Assembly (NCBI GenBank): GCA_026545225.1
Contig: CM048850.1
Location: 29,379,797-29,443,796, forward strand
Length of the DNA: 64,000 bases
Origin: Cornus controversa
Lineage: Eukaryota; Streptophyta; Magnoliopsida; Cornales; Cornaceae
Direction: 5' to 3'
Both the position numbers and the translations under genes were made by a program. Shown here piece by piece: positions 36,168-48,352 of this stretch. Positions within the stretch are counted from its first letter, which is position 1; every line of letters starts with the position of its first letter. The notes under the pieces were generated by a model, which searched no databases, was not told the origin of the DNA, and was given only the letters and a program-made list of their open reading frames with translations.

Positions 36168-37036
36168 CACCTCATTCATCTCGAAGATCAAGTCCATTAT
36201 CATCTACATGTTCTCCACCATCATGTCTACATTCAAACTCATTCACGAAGCTCAACTGTAAAGAAAATGAGAGTTCATTGAAAGGTGAATAAACAAGTTG
36301 TAGGAGTAAAATGGATTTATGAAAGTGAAGTTGAACTTGATCAAATTATTCATGGCAAAGAAATAAGGCAAGACTGCTTACAAAAGGCTACTCACAATAA
36401 TCTAGAGTTGGTTTTCATGAAACATTTGCACTAGTTATTCATTTAGACACCATTAGAGTTCTCATTGCTTCTATAGTCCAAAGAGATTAGTTTTTATACT
36501 AAGTTGATGTGAAATATGAATTTTTAGAGGAGAAGTAAAAGAAGAAGTTTATGTTGAACAATTACAAAGGTTTTTTTGAAAGGTGAAGAATAGAAAGTGT
36601 ACAGATCGAAGAAGGCCTTGTATAAGTTGAAGCAAGCTCATGAGCATAGTACAACCAAATTGAGTGCTTATTTCATTGAGAAAGACTCAAGAAGAGTAAG
36701 AGTGAACCGATCTTGTATGTCAAGAATTAAGATAACTTTCTTCTGATTATTGCATTATATGTTGATTATTTTATTATTTTTTGAAAATAATAAGAAGATG
36801 ATTCAAAATTTTAAAAAAGAAATGATAAAAAAATAGTTACTATAAAGTTTTCTTGGAATCGAAATATATTAAGATGAAAAGATGGAGATTTTATATTGAA
36901 GAAGTTTGGCATGAATGGTTCCAAAACAACAGTAGCACCTCTTGTTATGAATGAGAAACTCAATAAAATTATGAAAAAATGAAAGTGGATGCCATTTTTA
37001 GTTAGAAATTTCTAACTAAGAAGCACACCAAGGGAG
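36168..37036 (+). pseudogene. Ty1/copia reverse transcriptase remnant
   Basis: Broken + strand frames follow the copia RT order. First is VVGVKWIYESEVE (about 36,298), then VIHLDTIRVLIASIVQ and the VDVKYEFLEE region, KEEVYVEQLQRF, and SAYFIEKDSRRVRVN. Next is a damaged catalytic segment (ALYVDYFIIF; the copia YVDD has become YVDY) and KKFGMNGSKTTVAPLVMNEK at about 36,900-36,963. RNase H and the remainder are missing. A purine run AAGGGAGAAAAA (37,030-37,041) just before TGTTGAG marks the polypurine tract and start of the 3' LTR. The gypsy solo LTR ends at 36,167 and the LINE begins at 37,051, so this is the host for both. Confidence 0.75.
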
Positions 37037-37160
37037 AAAAATGTTGAGTTGGTATTTTTGAAAGTTTAGTAACAATTGGAAGAGTCTCCCAAGTGATCAT
37101 ATTCTAATGAGGTTGAGAGGAGATTAGAAACAACTGATCACAACCCTCTCCTTCCAGTGA

Positions 37161-39438
37161 ATGGGTGACCAAGGAAGAAAAAGAGTTCCCCTTATTCCAC
37201 CAGCCTCCCCTGTTCCCCCAACCCTCCTCTTTTTCACCTGCCTCACATCATTCCAAGGCCATCCACAACTTTTTCATCCAACCATCATCCACAAAATCTC
37301 AACAAACAACGATCTTCATCTCTTAAATCATTTAATATCTATCTACCACCGCAACCACAACTTAAATCTTTGTCTTGTAAACCCCCTACACATCCTTCTA
37401 CCAACCCCAAACCCAACCCCAACCCCAACCCCAACCCCAACTCCATCCATCATTCTGGCATTTCTGCCTCTTCTTTCACTAAAATCTTACATACTCTACA
37501 AAATGATTCCCAACTCAACCCCAACCACCAAGAACTCTCTGATATCATTATACTCCCAGAGGGACTTCACCCTTCTCTCATGGATGCGGATAAGGCACAA
37601 TTCATCCTTGCCAATGATGAACTAAGAATGCAACTTGCTACCGCAAAGGATGAAGTTGATAAACTCATGGAATTCAAGAGATCATTCTCTTCTTCCTGCA
37701 ATACCAAACCAGTCGCTGTCAATCGTAAAATGACTTTATCCACCACAACAACGAAAGATACCCGAATTGATATTCTGCATTCAAAATTGTTCTAGCTCCA
37801 AAAGTTTTTCCTTAACAAACAATTATTAAACTCCATGCTGATTGGTAGCATAAGCATCCCACTCTCTCCTATGTCACCAACTAAACCCCAATCCATCCCT
37901 TCCACTAATGCTCAACCTCACCAGCAACCTCTTCTAACTCATCCTGCCATTGATGAGCACAGTTACCCATCCATCCCCATGCGTGATGCCCACGCGCATG
38001 TAAAATCTTCTTTACAAAATTCAAATTCGAATTCACCTGCCAAATCAAATCACGTCACCTATCCTGTTGCTTTCCCTGGTCGCATCTCAACTATTTTTCC
38101 TGGTCTTATACTACAAAACACCTTACCTACTGATACACTCAACCTTCCCAAGGCCCACAACTAATCAATCTCGTAGGTAAAAAGCTCACAACCTTCACAA
38201 ATGGTTTCGAATTCTACCATCCCTCAACCTCTAATGGTGTCCCTCTAGTTGAACCACCACCTGAAGTTTCAATGGAAGGTATTCATCTATGGAATACCAC
38301 TTTAGTTAGCCACTTCTTCAATGCAAAACCATCTTTTAAAGCTGTTCATTCCAATGCTCTCAAACTATGGAACAAGAGAGGACTTATGGAAGTTATCTCA
38401 AACTCTAATAGTTTTTTTTCTCTTCAAGTTTGATACCCCTTCCTCTGCTAATGCCATCATCCTTGAGGGTCCATGGATTATTGCAAATAAGCTTGTAAGC
38501 CTATGCAAATGGTCCACTAAAATCCACCTTCATGAATCACCCCCAAGCAGAATACCTATTTGGGTCAAATTCTATAACATTTCACTACAATTCTGGACCT
38601 CCACTGGCCTCAACTACATAGCTAGTGCAATTGGCAAACCACTTTATGCTGACCTGATGACCCTAAAGATCAAACGAATTGATTTTGCTAGGATCTTTGT
38701 TGAGATTGATTCATCTTCAACCCTCCCTGACTTTTTTCTTCTCAACCCTGAAAATGGGACACCAATCCAGATAAATGTTTATTACCCTTGGAAACCTTCC
38801 TCCTGTTCACATTGTAAAAGCTTCAACCACCTTTCTGTTGAATGCACATCCTTGCAAACATTAACCTTGCAACCTCCTCTAAACACAACTCACAAGTCCC
38901 CACTGCCAAAAAAGGACTGGACCATGGTAACTAGAAATCCTTGCTCGGATAATCACAAACACCCCCCCATAGTCTGTGATCATCACTTGCCCAGCCTTGC
39001 TGTATCATCTCCACCATCCTTAAAAGCCCCATGATCTGCCACCTTCAACATTTAAACCTTATGATACATTCAAGACCATTAACTTTGTTGTTAACTTGTC
39101 ACCCCACCACAATAAATTCGTTACACAATCTCTCCCATATTCTCCCACTAACTCTTCTTCATACTAAACTAACTCACCTATCAATCCACCCTTACAACAA
39201 ATTTAATGTTCTTTCTGAACTCAATGATAACTTCCATGTTCATGAAAGCAAAGATGATGGTCATCCTAATGATGTTGCTGAAAAATCTATCCATGATGAT
39301 CCTACTTCTCTGGATTCGAATGATGATTCCATCCAAGAAAGTAGCTTTGAGGCTAATTTAGCCTTCTCATCCATTGGTATTCAATCTTACTATAAGAAAA
39401 AAAAGATCAAGCATCCCTTAAAAACTTCCTCAAAATAG
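37161..39438 (+). pseudogene. LINE ORF1 (nucleic-acid-binding protein)
   Basis: ATG at 37,161 (MGDQGRKRVPLIPP); the frame shifts near 37,370. A Pro-Asn dipeptide run (PNPNPNPNPN) comes from CCCAAC repeats at 37,405-37,445. From about 38,170 to 38,960 (frame 38,321-39,034 for most) comes the DUF4283-type domain: LEGPWIIANKLVSLCKW, IPIWVKFYNISLQFWT and IGKPLYAD. A zinc knuckle follows, CSHCKSFNHLSVEC (C-x2-C-x4-H-x4-C), at about 38,808-38,850. The tail to 39,438 is acidic (Asp/Ser) with SYYKKKK. Plant L1 ORF1 proteins bind the element's RNA. At least two shifts break it. A Lys-Gly run follows at 39,447-39,480. Confidence 0.8.
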
Positions 39439-39551
39439 TCTTATGTCAAAGGAAAAGGCAAAGGAAAAGGGAAAGGAAAAGCTCAATGTCAACTACCAAA
39501 GTGTACTCTCAAGGGGTTTAGGGGTCTGATTAATTTTCAATCACACTCCAA

Positions 39552-40700
39552 ATGACCCTCTCAAGCTGGAACATAAAGGGTCTCAATTCCCCTATTAAGC
39601 AAATTAAGATTAGGAAATTTCTATTTGAACAGAAGATTGGTATTCTTTCAATTCTTGAGACTAAAGTACAGAGTTCACATATGGATGGGGTTTTTAAATC
39701 AATTGTTGGGTACAATGATCACTTGTGGACACTTACCCATAATTACAATTGCTCTGTGAGAGGAAGGATATGAATTCTCTGTAACACTGCTCTCTTTTCC
39801 ATCCAAGTTATTCAAGAAACTGATCAAGTTATCGACTGTATTATCAGAGACTTGACCACCAAAACTCTCTTCCACACATCCTTTATCTATGGACTAAACT
39901 CTCGAGTGGGTAGACAAAGGCTTTGGCAAAACCTCAAATCCCATTCTACCTTCATCCATCACCAGCCATGGCTTTTTATGGGAGACTTCAACACTTCTCT
40001 CAACATTGATGAAAAATTTGGAGGCAACATCAGATGGACTCCTGAGATGAATGATTTTAAAGAATGTATCAACCATATATATTGGCCTTGATGATCTCAA
40101 CTTCACAGGTATGTTCTTCACCTAGTCTAATCAAAACTTTGGCATTGCTAATATTACTAGAAAGCTTGATAGAGCAATTGTTAACTATTTCTGGCATTCC
40201 ATATTCCCTAACTCCAAATGTAATTTTCTTCCACAATCCATTTCTGACCATTGTCCAGCCATTATAAACCTAGGTGTCCCTGCACCTACAAGGAAATTGC
40301 TATTCAAATTCTTTAATTTCTTGGCTTCTAATCCGTCTTTCCTTTCTATAGTTGAACAAGCTTGGAACATACCCATCTCAGGCTCGCCAATGTTCTTAAT
40401 CACACAAAAATTGAAAGCTCTTAAATCTTGCTCAAGAACCTGAATAAGCATGATTACAATGACATTTCACTCAAAGTTCAGTCATGTAAGTCTAAACTCA
40501 CTGCTTGCCAGACCATGCTTGATCAAAATCCCACTGACCACAACCTTAGAACCCTTGAAAAATCTCTTCTTCAATCCTATTCACACATTTGTCTCTATGA
40601 AGAAAAGTTTTTGAAACAAAAAGCAAGAGTCAAATGGCTTTCTGCTGGTGATCAAAACACCTCTTTTTTCTTCAAAACAACTAAGAGTAGATAAAATAGG
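39552..40700 (+). pseudogene. LINE ORF2, endonuclease domain
   Basis: Starts MTLSSWNIKGLNSP, the N-terminal Asn motif of the AP-like endonuclease that nicks target DNA. ILETKVQ gives the catalytic Glu region. A stop falls near 39,773. The frame at 39,852-40,091 holds FIYGLNSRVGRQRLW and PWLFMGDFN (the GDFN Asp/Asn), and a further frame gives QSISDHCPAI (catalytic Asp-His) at about 40,237. It ends with the linker EKFLKQKARVKWLSAGDQNT before RT. Catalytic motifs survive but the frame is broken at three or more places. Confidence 0.85.
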
Positions 40701-40715
40701 AACAAAATTCTTTCT

Positions 40716-41862
40716 TTGACAAATGATGCTGGAGTCACAATTTCTAATAAGGATGATATTATTCAAGTCTTCTTATCCCATTTCCATTCCCTTATGGGAT
40801 CATCACCTCCCTTTCCTGGATCTCAATTGTTATCCCAGTTTATAACAAACTCCATTTCCCCTTCATATCACCAATTGCTGACCTCTATTCCAACTGATTT
40901 GGAAATTCAACAATGCATGTTCTCCTTTGGCAACGAAAAATCACCAGAACCTGATGGCTACTCATCCTTTTTCTTTAAGAAAAGTTGGTCCCTCATTGGT
41001 CCAGATGTAACATGGGCTATCAAGGACTTCTTTGCTTCAGGTAAAATGCTTAAGCAAATTATTTCCACTTTGATCTCCCTCATTCCCAAGATTCATAATG
41101 TTTCTACAGTGCATAACTTCAGACCAATTGCTTGTTGTAACACACTATATAAATGCATTTTTAAGCTCCTTGCTAACAAGATCAAACCTATTATCCCTTC
41201 CTTCATCAATCAATCACAATCTGCTTTCATCAAGTCAAGGAGGATTGCAGATAACATCTTCTTAGCTCAGGAACTTTTCAAAGGTTACCATAAGCATTCC
41301 TCTTCCCCTAGATGTGCAATCAAAATTGATCTGAAAAAGGCCTTTGATAACCTTGGTCGGGACTTCATTCTAGAATGCCTCAAACTGATGGGATTTTTCA
41401 TTATCTTCGTAAAATGGATTGAAATCGGCATCACTACACCAACATTCTCTATCTCACTGAATGGAGAAAGTCATGGATTTTTCAAGAGCTCTAGAGGGAT
41501 TCGACAAGATGATCCCTTATCACCCTATCTTTTTGTCATAGCAATGGAAGTCCTTTCTCTCATTCTCACCAAGCAAACCATTAATAACCCAAACTTTGTC
41601 TACCACTGGAGATGTCAACCAATTGCACTAACCCATCTCATCTTTGTTGATGAACTCCTTCTCTTCAGCTATGGTAGTATTCCTGCAATAAAGGTTCTTA
41701 AAGAGGGATTTGACATTTTTTGCTCACTATCAAAATTATCTGTCAATTCTTTAAAAAGTCATGTATACTTTTCTAGTGTTCCTATTGCAACACAGCAAGC
41801 TATTATAGACTTGCTACAATTTAACATTGGGACACTACCTTTCACTTATCTGGGTGTTCCAT
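40716..41862 (+). pseudogene. LINE ORF2, reverse transcriptase 5' part
   Basis: One open frame of 382 residues to the insertion point. Motifs in order: EKSPEPDGYSSFFFKKSW (usually KSPGPDG), IPKIHNVSTVHNFRPIACC, QSAFIKSRRIADNIFLAQEL, AIKIDLKKAFDNL (first catalytic Asp), RGIRQDDPLSPYLFVIAMEV, and LIFVDELLLFS where active LINEs have F/YADD. The second Asp is replaced by Glu, so this RT should be inactive even without the insertion. The frame is cut after YLGVPLI by Athila copy 2 and resumes at 49,795. Confidence 0.9.
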
Positions 41863-43368
41863 TGATTCGTGTGTGAGTGCGTCTCAAATTAAAATTACCA
41901 TATTTCGCAATAGAATGAATTCCTTGCAGAATAGGGCTATCGAAAAGGATGTCGAACCTCAGGGATTATGGTCTGAATGAGTTGGAACACGAAATTAATT
42001 CTAATTAAATTTAGAAAGAGAAGAAATCTAATTTTTTTATATTTAAACTAATTAAAAAGAAAAATAAAATAAAATAAAGGAAATAGAGAGTGAAGATAAT
42101 ATGAGATAAATCTAGGGTATTTGACTTCACCACTAACTCCACAATCAATGGTTAATTGAATCAACTATGGGGAATTATATCATGCATAAGTGGTGTCGGT
42201 GGCTACAAGCTCACTTTCATCCGTCAAGAAGATAACATATTATTAAGGCTAAGTCATGGACTATCTTCAATTGGCATCGGCCATCTACCTAACTACTCTA
42301 ATCTAGGGTGCAGTATGGTCCATCTTCTCTAGGCATACTCCATCAAAGCGTATAATGATATATTCAGTGATTACCATTGTGTAATAATCGCTCTCATGAT
42401 CACAGAAAATAAGAGAGATTGAGTTCAATAACAATAACTAAATATCTAAGACAAGATAAGAAATCATTGAAACTGAATTTATAAGACTTGTATTACTCAA
42501 TTCTATAATAAGAATCCTCTAAATTACACAATCTATGCATGTAAATAAAGGTTCCCAATAATTAAAACAATCAAACCATTGATACTTTGTTAGGGTTACA
42601 TCAAAACCCTAGTGGATGAACTAGCCGCTCATGGTAGAAGAAAAAGCTTCAACGGTTGAGGAAGAAGGCATCATCTTCATGAATTATGCGTAAGACTTTG
42701 TTCTCTAATGATTCTCCACACAAAAGCTCTGTAAAGTATGTCTTCAATTCTGCCGGAATGCTCTCTAAGCTCTCCTAAGCTCTCTCAACTCAGCCTTCAA
42801 TTCGTCACTTTATGCCCTAATAGAATATACCAAAGTCCTAATCCAATTAGGAATTAATTAGGTTTTCTCACAGCACTAATCAGGTGAGTTTTTCCTGCTG
42901 ATGTTCAGCCCAACTTTTGACCCACTAGAAGTCCGATTCACGGAATTTCTATGGAATACAAAAGTGTGCAGAATCGAATTTCGTTCAACCTGTAAAATTA
43001 ATTCAATTTGAGGCTCAGAAATAACACTTCTGGTCCTTTTTCCAAAATGGGATTAAAATTATATTAAGTGCAAATTTGGGCGTTAGGCCCGTAACCTTCT
43101 TAAGTAACTGTAATTCTCTTGAACCTCTTTCATGGGCTGATTTGAGTTGAAATAAATAGTTGAAAGGATTCCTTTGATGTAGGCTTCATCTAACCCTCTT
43201 GGATGTCATCTTTAAAAGCCTAAAATCATGGTTTTAACTGAAATAACCATTAAGGCCCTGAAAATATAGAAAACACTAAAATTAAGTAAAATAACAAAAT
43301 AATCTATCATTAAGAGAATAAAATACACAAGTTAAGAGGCTAAAATGCGTAACATTCAACGCCGATCA
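41863..43368 (-). repeat. 3' LTR of Athila copy 2
   Basis: 1,506 bases, TGATTCGTGTGTGAGTGCG to GCCGATCA, next to the polypurine tract at 43,369-43,381. Confidence 0.92.
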
Positions 43369-44950
43369 CTCCCCCAAACTTACATATTGCTAGTCCCTTA
43401 GCAATAGAATAAAACAAAACTAAAACAAAGAAAACTAACTAACACTAACTAAACTACCCAACTCCACTTTCGTGGGAGAAACGATTGCATTTAGCATATG
43501 CAGCAAGCCTTTAAACCCCTAGGTTCCCCCTAGTGGACGAGTATAGTCTCGTGAGGGGTTCCAAAAATGTTACCCACAAACATTCAAAATTCTATTTCAA
43601 CACTAATCCAAGAAGAATATTACAATATATAGTTACAAACTTGCATTTAAGAATAATTTTGAACTTTCAAATTCCACAATTCAAAGTGATGGACCCCACA
43701 TATAATTCACATCAACATATCTCAAAATAACCAATTCTAGTTCCCTCGTGAAAAGTGAACTAGTAGTCATCTCATGTGGCATAACCCAGCTCTGAATATA
43801 TTAAGGCACATACCCCTTCAACTCACTAGCTCCCCTTATTGAAATCATACTTCCAAACATGAATACATGACTTTTTTCCTTTTTTTTTCAATTCTTTTTT
43901 TTTTCATTGCTTTATTGGTTGTGCAATGTCTTGATCTATTAAGCTTTCTGAAAGATCTATAAAGCAAGCTTTCAATCAGTGACTCCCAAACTAGATGACT
44001 TTAGGGTACTAGGCTTAAAGATACCCCGAAGAACCTAATTACTCAAATCAATCAGGTTACAAATCAAGACAACCAATGCTCATATTTTCTCACCTTTTCA
44101 CTTTTGACGAGAACACTACGTGCTTCCTGAGGCATAGAGACCCGGTTACTCATGAAAATGATCAAATTGATTTGCTATTCAATATATTTTTTTTTTCTCT
44201 TTTTTTCATTAAAGTCAAGTAAAACAGATCATTGGTACTCATTCTCAAGAGATAATAACTCAAAACCAAAGTTTGTACCTCACAAGATTATGCTAGTGTG
44301 TGTGTGCATGTGAGAAAACTAAAATCAATCACCCTAAAGCATATCAATGAAAATCATGATTAAAACCACATAATTTAAACTATAGTTTCTAAAAATTTAA
44401 AACATACTCAAAAAATTGCAAGTTATGTACCTGCATAAGGTACTAATCCCTTGAAAAATGTCAAACAGTCTATCTAAAAATAAAACAAAATAAAATAAAC
44501 AAACTAAGAAAATAAAATAAACAAAAATCCTAAAACAAGAAGAATTTCTCACAAAAATTTCCCCCATATTGCAATAAAGTACATAAAATAAGGTATCGCC
44601 TCACCCCCAAACTTAAACTGTACATTGTCCTCAATGTACACCCAATAAAAGCATAGAGAAGGGTAAAAACGAGAATACCAAGAATCTAGAGAAGTAGTGG
44701 CAAAAAAATAGAGCAAACCAGTTGTATGAAGGCAATGCAAGCACACCCCCAAACTTAGATGTTACAACCTGTAAAAGCAAACCACTATACCCCAAAGACC
44801 AAGTGAAAATAATATGGGTGAAAATAAATATGAAATAGAAAAATCCTAAAAAAAATTTTTTTTTTATAAGAATTAAATACAGGAAGAAAAATAAAAAGAG
44901 AAAGAAAAATAAAAATAAAAACTAAAAATAAATAAAATACACAAAATAGT
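43369..44950. other. Non-coding 3' region of Athila copy 2
   Basis: Matches 24,448-26,065 of copy 1, including polypurine-tract words on the minus strand at 43,369-43,381, 44,602-44,614 and 44,744-44,756. Confidence 0.75.
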
Positions 44951-46142
44951 TACCCTCCAGTCAAGGATGTGGTGGTGACTGAGCGTCTGGATCCAGGTTT
45001 GCCTGGCGCATCAATGCACGCACCATCCTCTTCATCTCTAACTGATCCTGGCGAGTCTCACGAAAGTGATCCGCCATCTCTGTCCGTATAGCTCCAAACT
45101 GTGTAAAAATCTCAGTCTGTAAGGTGCCAAACTGGGCTGTCAACCCAATAATCTACCCTTCTAAATAATGATAATCATGTCCACCAGCTTGTGCATGGAT
45201 ATTCTCTTCTTTTGCTTCCATCTCCTCTGGATCCTCCACAAGTGGTGGTATGTCCACAACTTTCCCTCCCTGAGCCAATCGAGATACTTCACCTAACGCA
45301 GCTATGACTCTTTGATGCATATGAGATCGGCTCAAATTCCAGTCATGTGTGCTATAGTGAATATCATGAGTAACTGATGAATGATAGTAGAGAAAGGAAA
45401 CTCCCAGTCACTTGCACTATCTGGTGCCTTGGCCACAACCTTGGAATAGAACTTTTCAATTTGGCCCCAGATAATCTGTGGGAATGATAGCCAATGCCCA
45501 AAATGTATGGCATATAAATCTCTAAGGAACTCTTGACGTCTCTCAGTTTTATGTCAAATGGGACATATATACATTCTTGTACAAAACAGCATCAAGGAAC
45601 CATAGATGACTTGGCGTAGAAGACTTTGAAGCTGCATTACGCTTTGGCCTAGAGAATTGGTTAGCACACAAACGTGCAACCAAATTACCCACTGACAAAT
45701 CATCGGGTAAAGGAGTGTAGATATTGGTCAAATCAGCCAGGCATTCATGACGATAACCCATGGCAATAGCAATCGAAGACATATCAACCTGAGCTCGCGT
45801 TCCATCCACTGAAGAAATAAGCACACCCCACTCGTCAGATTTTGGCATTAAGTTCTGATAAAAGACTTTGACTAGCCTCGGGTATATAGTAATAGATAAT
45901 GGAACAAAAATAGAAGCCGACCGATGATGATGGATGTCAGAAATCCCCCATCGTGTCTCAGGAAACATCGCATATAGTTCGGCGATGTCAAACGTTGCTT
46001 CAAAATTCAAGGCTCTTGGATGCCATCTCTCTTGAATTCCATCTCGGCGAGATCTTGAGGAAACGGATGTTGGATCATGTCGTGCTCGACGAGAATTGCG
46101 TGAGCTTAAAGCACCTTGGTGAATTGCTCGCTTTGGTGCCAT
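44951..46142 (-). pseudogene. Athila post-pol ORF (env-like), copy 2
   Basis: MAPKRAIHQGALSS at 46,142; one frame of 197 residues to 45,549 covers HPRALNFEATFDIAELYAMF and SSTPSHLWFLDAVLYKN. Then comes a shift and RRQEFLRDLYAIHFGHW. There is a deletion of several tens of bases near 45,370 relative to copy 1 (the DEDELAF part is lost), then MSRSHMHQRVIAALGEVSRL (45,335-45,153). After a stop follows the coiled-coil-like end QFGTLQTEIFTQFGAIRTEM and RQDQLEMKRMVRAL (45,143-44,961). It is the same protein as 26,066-27,288, with different breaks. Confidence 0.7.
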
Positions 46143-46990
46143 AGAAATAGAAAAAGCTTGGTTGCGAAATTAAATTAAACACTTGGTGTGCATAATAAAA
46201 GCTTCTCCTTTAACCTCTTCTTTCGGCAATTTTTTCACCCCAAATTAAAAAATTCAATCCACCAATTATGTCCCCCAAACTTGATCTTTAAAAGCCCTCA
46301 AAAAGATTGGCATAATTTTGTAAAATAAAAACTCTACTTACTTTGATGAAGAACTTGAGAAAGTAAGAGTTTTCTTGAGAACTAATGATGATCAATTCAG
46401 TTTTGATGTTGATGTTGATGATGATCAATGATAAATACTTGTGCGAGAATCACCAATTGAAGAAAATATATTTTCGGTTGAAGTAGGAGTCAAATTGGAT
46501 CACAAAGTTGTCAAAGGAGCAAGTAGTAGCATCCTAGTTGGAGAGGGGGGTTATTTATAGAAGAAAAATCTGAGCAGCCCCTTTATGGGCCTGGGCGATC
46601 GATCCCCCTAGGGCTGGGCGATCGATCGCCTAGCTAGTTGGCGTGCCCACATGAGAAAAAATGGGGGCGATCAATCCCCCCTTGAATGGGTGATCGATCC
46701 CCCCCTACTGATGCCTGTTTGAGCCTCCATTGCCCAAGGGCGATCGGGACGTGTATTTTTGGAGTCTCTATCACCCAAGGTCGACCGAGAGCTCATTTTT
46801 TCACCCGTTTTGAGTCCAAAGACCTTGGTACACCTCTTGGCATCCTCCAAAAGCAACTTATACATCAAAAACTCAAAGAAAACAGATCAGAACGCAACTA
46901 GAATTGAAATAAAAATTAAGAAAACTTAAACTAAAAATTAAAATTAAAGAAAATTAAAGGATAGAAATACATACAAATCCTATAATTTAA
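46143..46990. other. Spacer with GATCGATC palindromes, Athila copy 2
   Basis: Counterpart of 27,289-28,140. The + strand holds GGGCGATCGATCCCCC, GGGCGATCGATCGCC, GGGGGCGATCAATCCCCCC and GGGTGATCGATCCCCCC between about 46,592 and 46,706. A polypurine-tract word lies at 46,271-46,282. Confidence 0.7.
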
Positions 46991-47949
46991 GCAGTCCGAT
47001 ATGCTCATAGTGCCTCACTTAGTCGTAATGACCAATCTCTTCTATCTGATCTCACTGTCTTCTCAAGAATATGTTTAATTTCTCGATTGGATAGCTCCAC
47101 TTGCCCAATCGTATGAGGATGGTAAAGTGTTGCCACCTTATGTGTCACTGAATACTTAGCAAACAAACCTCTCAAGAATTTATTGCAAAAGTGAGAACCA
47201 CCATCACTGATCAAGGCTCGAGGAATTTCGAACCGACTAAGAATATTCTAGTGCATGAACTTGGTTACCACTTTGTGGTCATTGGTTCGAGTTGCAATGG
47301 CCTCCACCTATTTGGAGACATAATCCACACCAACCAGAATGTACTCGTAGCCAAAAGAGGGCAGAAAGGGTCCCATGAAATCAATTCCCCAAACATTAAA
47401 AATCTCAACCACCAAAATGGGAGTCATTGGCAACATATCTCGTCTTGACATTGAACCTAATCTTTAACATTGATCACAAGTTTTACAGAAAATATAGGCA
47501 TTATGAAACAGAGAAGGCCAGAAGAATCCACATTGAAGTACCTTCGCTATTGTCTTTCTCGCACTAAAGTGACCTCCACATGCTAACGAATGGCAGAACT
47601 TGAGAACATCTTGAAACTCATGGTCTGGGACACACCACCGAATAATCTGATCTGGACAATATTTAAATAATTTCGGATCCTCCCAAAAGTAATGATGAAC
47701 TTTAGAGAAGAATCTATCACGCTCTCACTTGGTTCAACCCCGTGGCACTTTTTTCGTGGTCAAATAATTCACAATATATGCATACCATGGCATGGAATTG
47801 TCGAATACTTCAAACAATTGCTCACCCCGAAGTGATTTGGATGGTGTAGCATAAACAGAATTTACCACAATTGTAGAAACTTGATCTTCTAGCACATTAT
47901 CTTCCTTCTGGTTTTCTCGAACCACTATTTCATCTGTAAGCTCAGACAC
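46991..47949 (-). pseudogene. Athila integrase and RNase H tail, copy 2
   Basis: Minus strand from 47,949: MSELTDEIVV..., then the RNase H-integrase linker with MPWYAYIVNYLTTKKVPRG. The H-H-C-C zinc domain follows (HSLACGGHFSARKTIAKVL, then CKTCDQC, about 47,600-47,465). In the DDE core are the first Asp in WGIDFMGPF, the second in [11 protein letters not shown] (47,214) and the Glu in [13 protein letters not shown]. The frame stops after AYRTA at 46,991 and the C-terminal part is missing. A few stops occur, but all zinc ligands and the D-D-E residues are present. Copy 1 lacks this part. Confidence 0.85.
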
Positions 47950-47979
47950 ATTCGTAGAATCTGTGAAGAAAATATCAGT

Positions 47980-48352
47980 CTAATCTGGAGGATTCTCAAC
48001 AACATTAAAAATATTAAGCTTGACCTTCATGTTGCCAAATGAAATATCCATGATCTCCGACCTATAATTTATGCAAGCATCAGTAGTAGCTAAGAAAGGC
48101 AGACCAAGGATCACTAGAATGTGCCTCCTTGAGTTATGAACTGGCTCAGTGTCAAGTACAATAAAATCAACAAGAAAGCAGAACTTGTCCACTTTAATGA
48201 GCACATCTTCAATGATCCCACGGGGTTGCTTTGTTAATCTATCTGCAAATTGCAACACCACCAAGGTATGCTTCAATTCTCCCAAGCCCAATTGTAAGTA
48301 CACTGAATAGGGTAGCAAATTCACACTTTCACCCAAATCAAGAAGAGCCTTA
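47980..48352 (-). pseudogene. Athila protease, copy 2 (truncated)
   Basis: The frame is about 93% of the copy 1 protease by eye: SVNLLPYSVYLQLGLGELK, VVLQFADRLTKQPRGI, then INYRSEIMDISFGNMKV. The active-site Asp part is damaged (DLGAS has become a shifted/ESV sequence) at the very end, where the 5' LTR begins at 48,353. Downstream it runs straight into the RNase H tail, so RT is deleted. Confidence 0.85.

Noticed and set aside
47191..47448. 85-codon + frame in Athila copy 2
   Set aside because: Antisense shadow of the integrase core.
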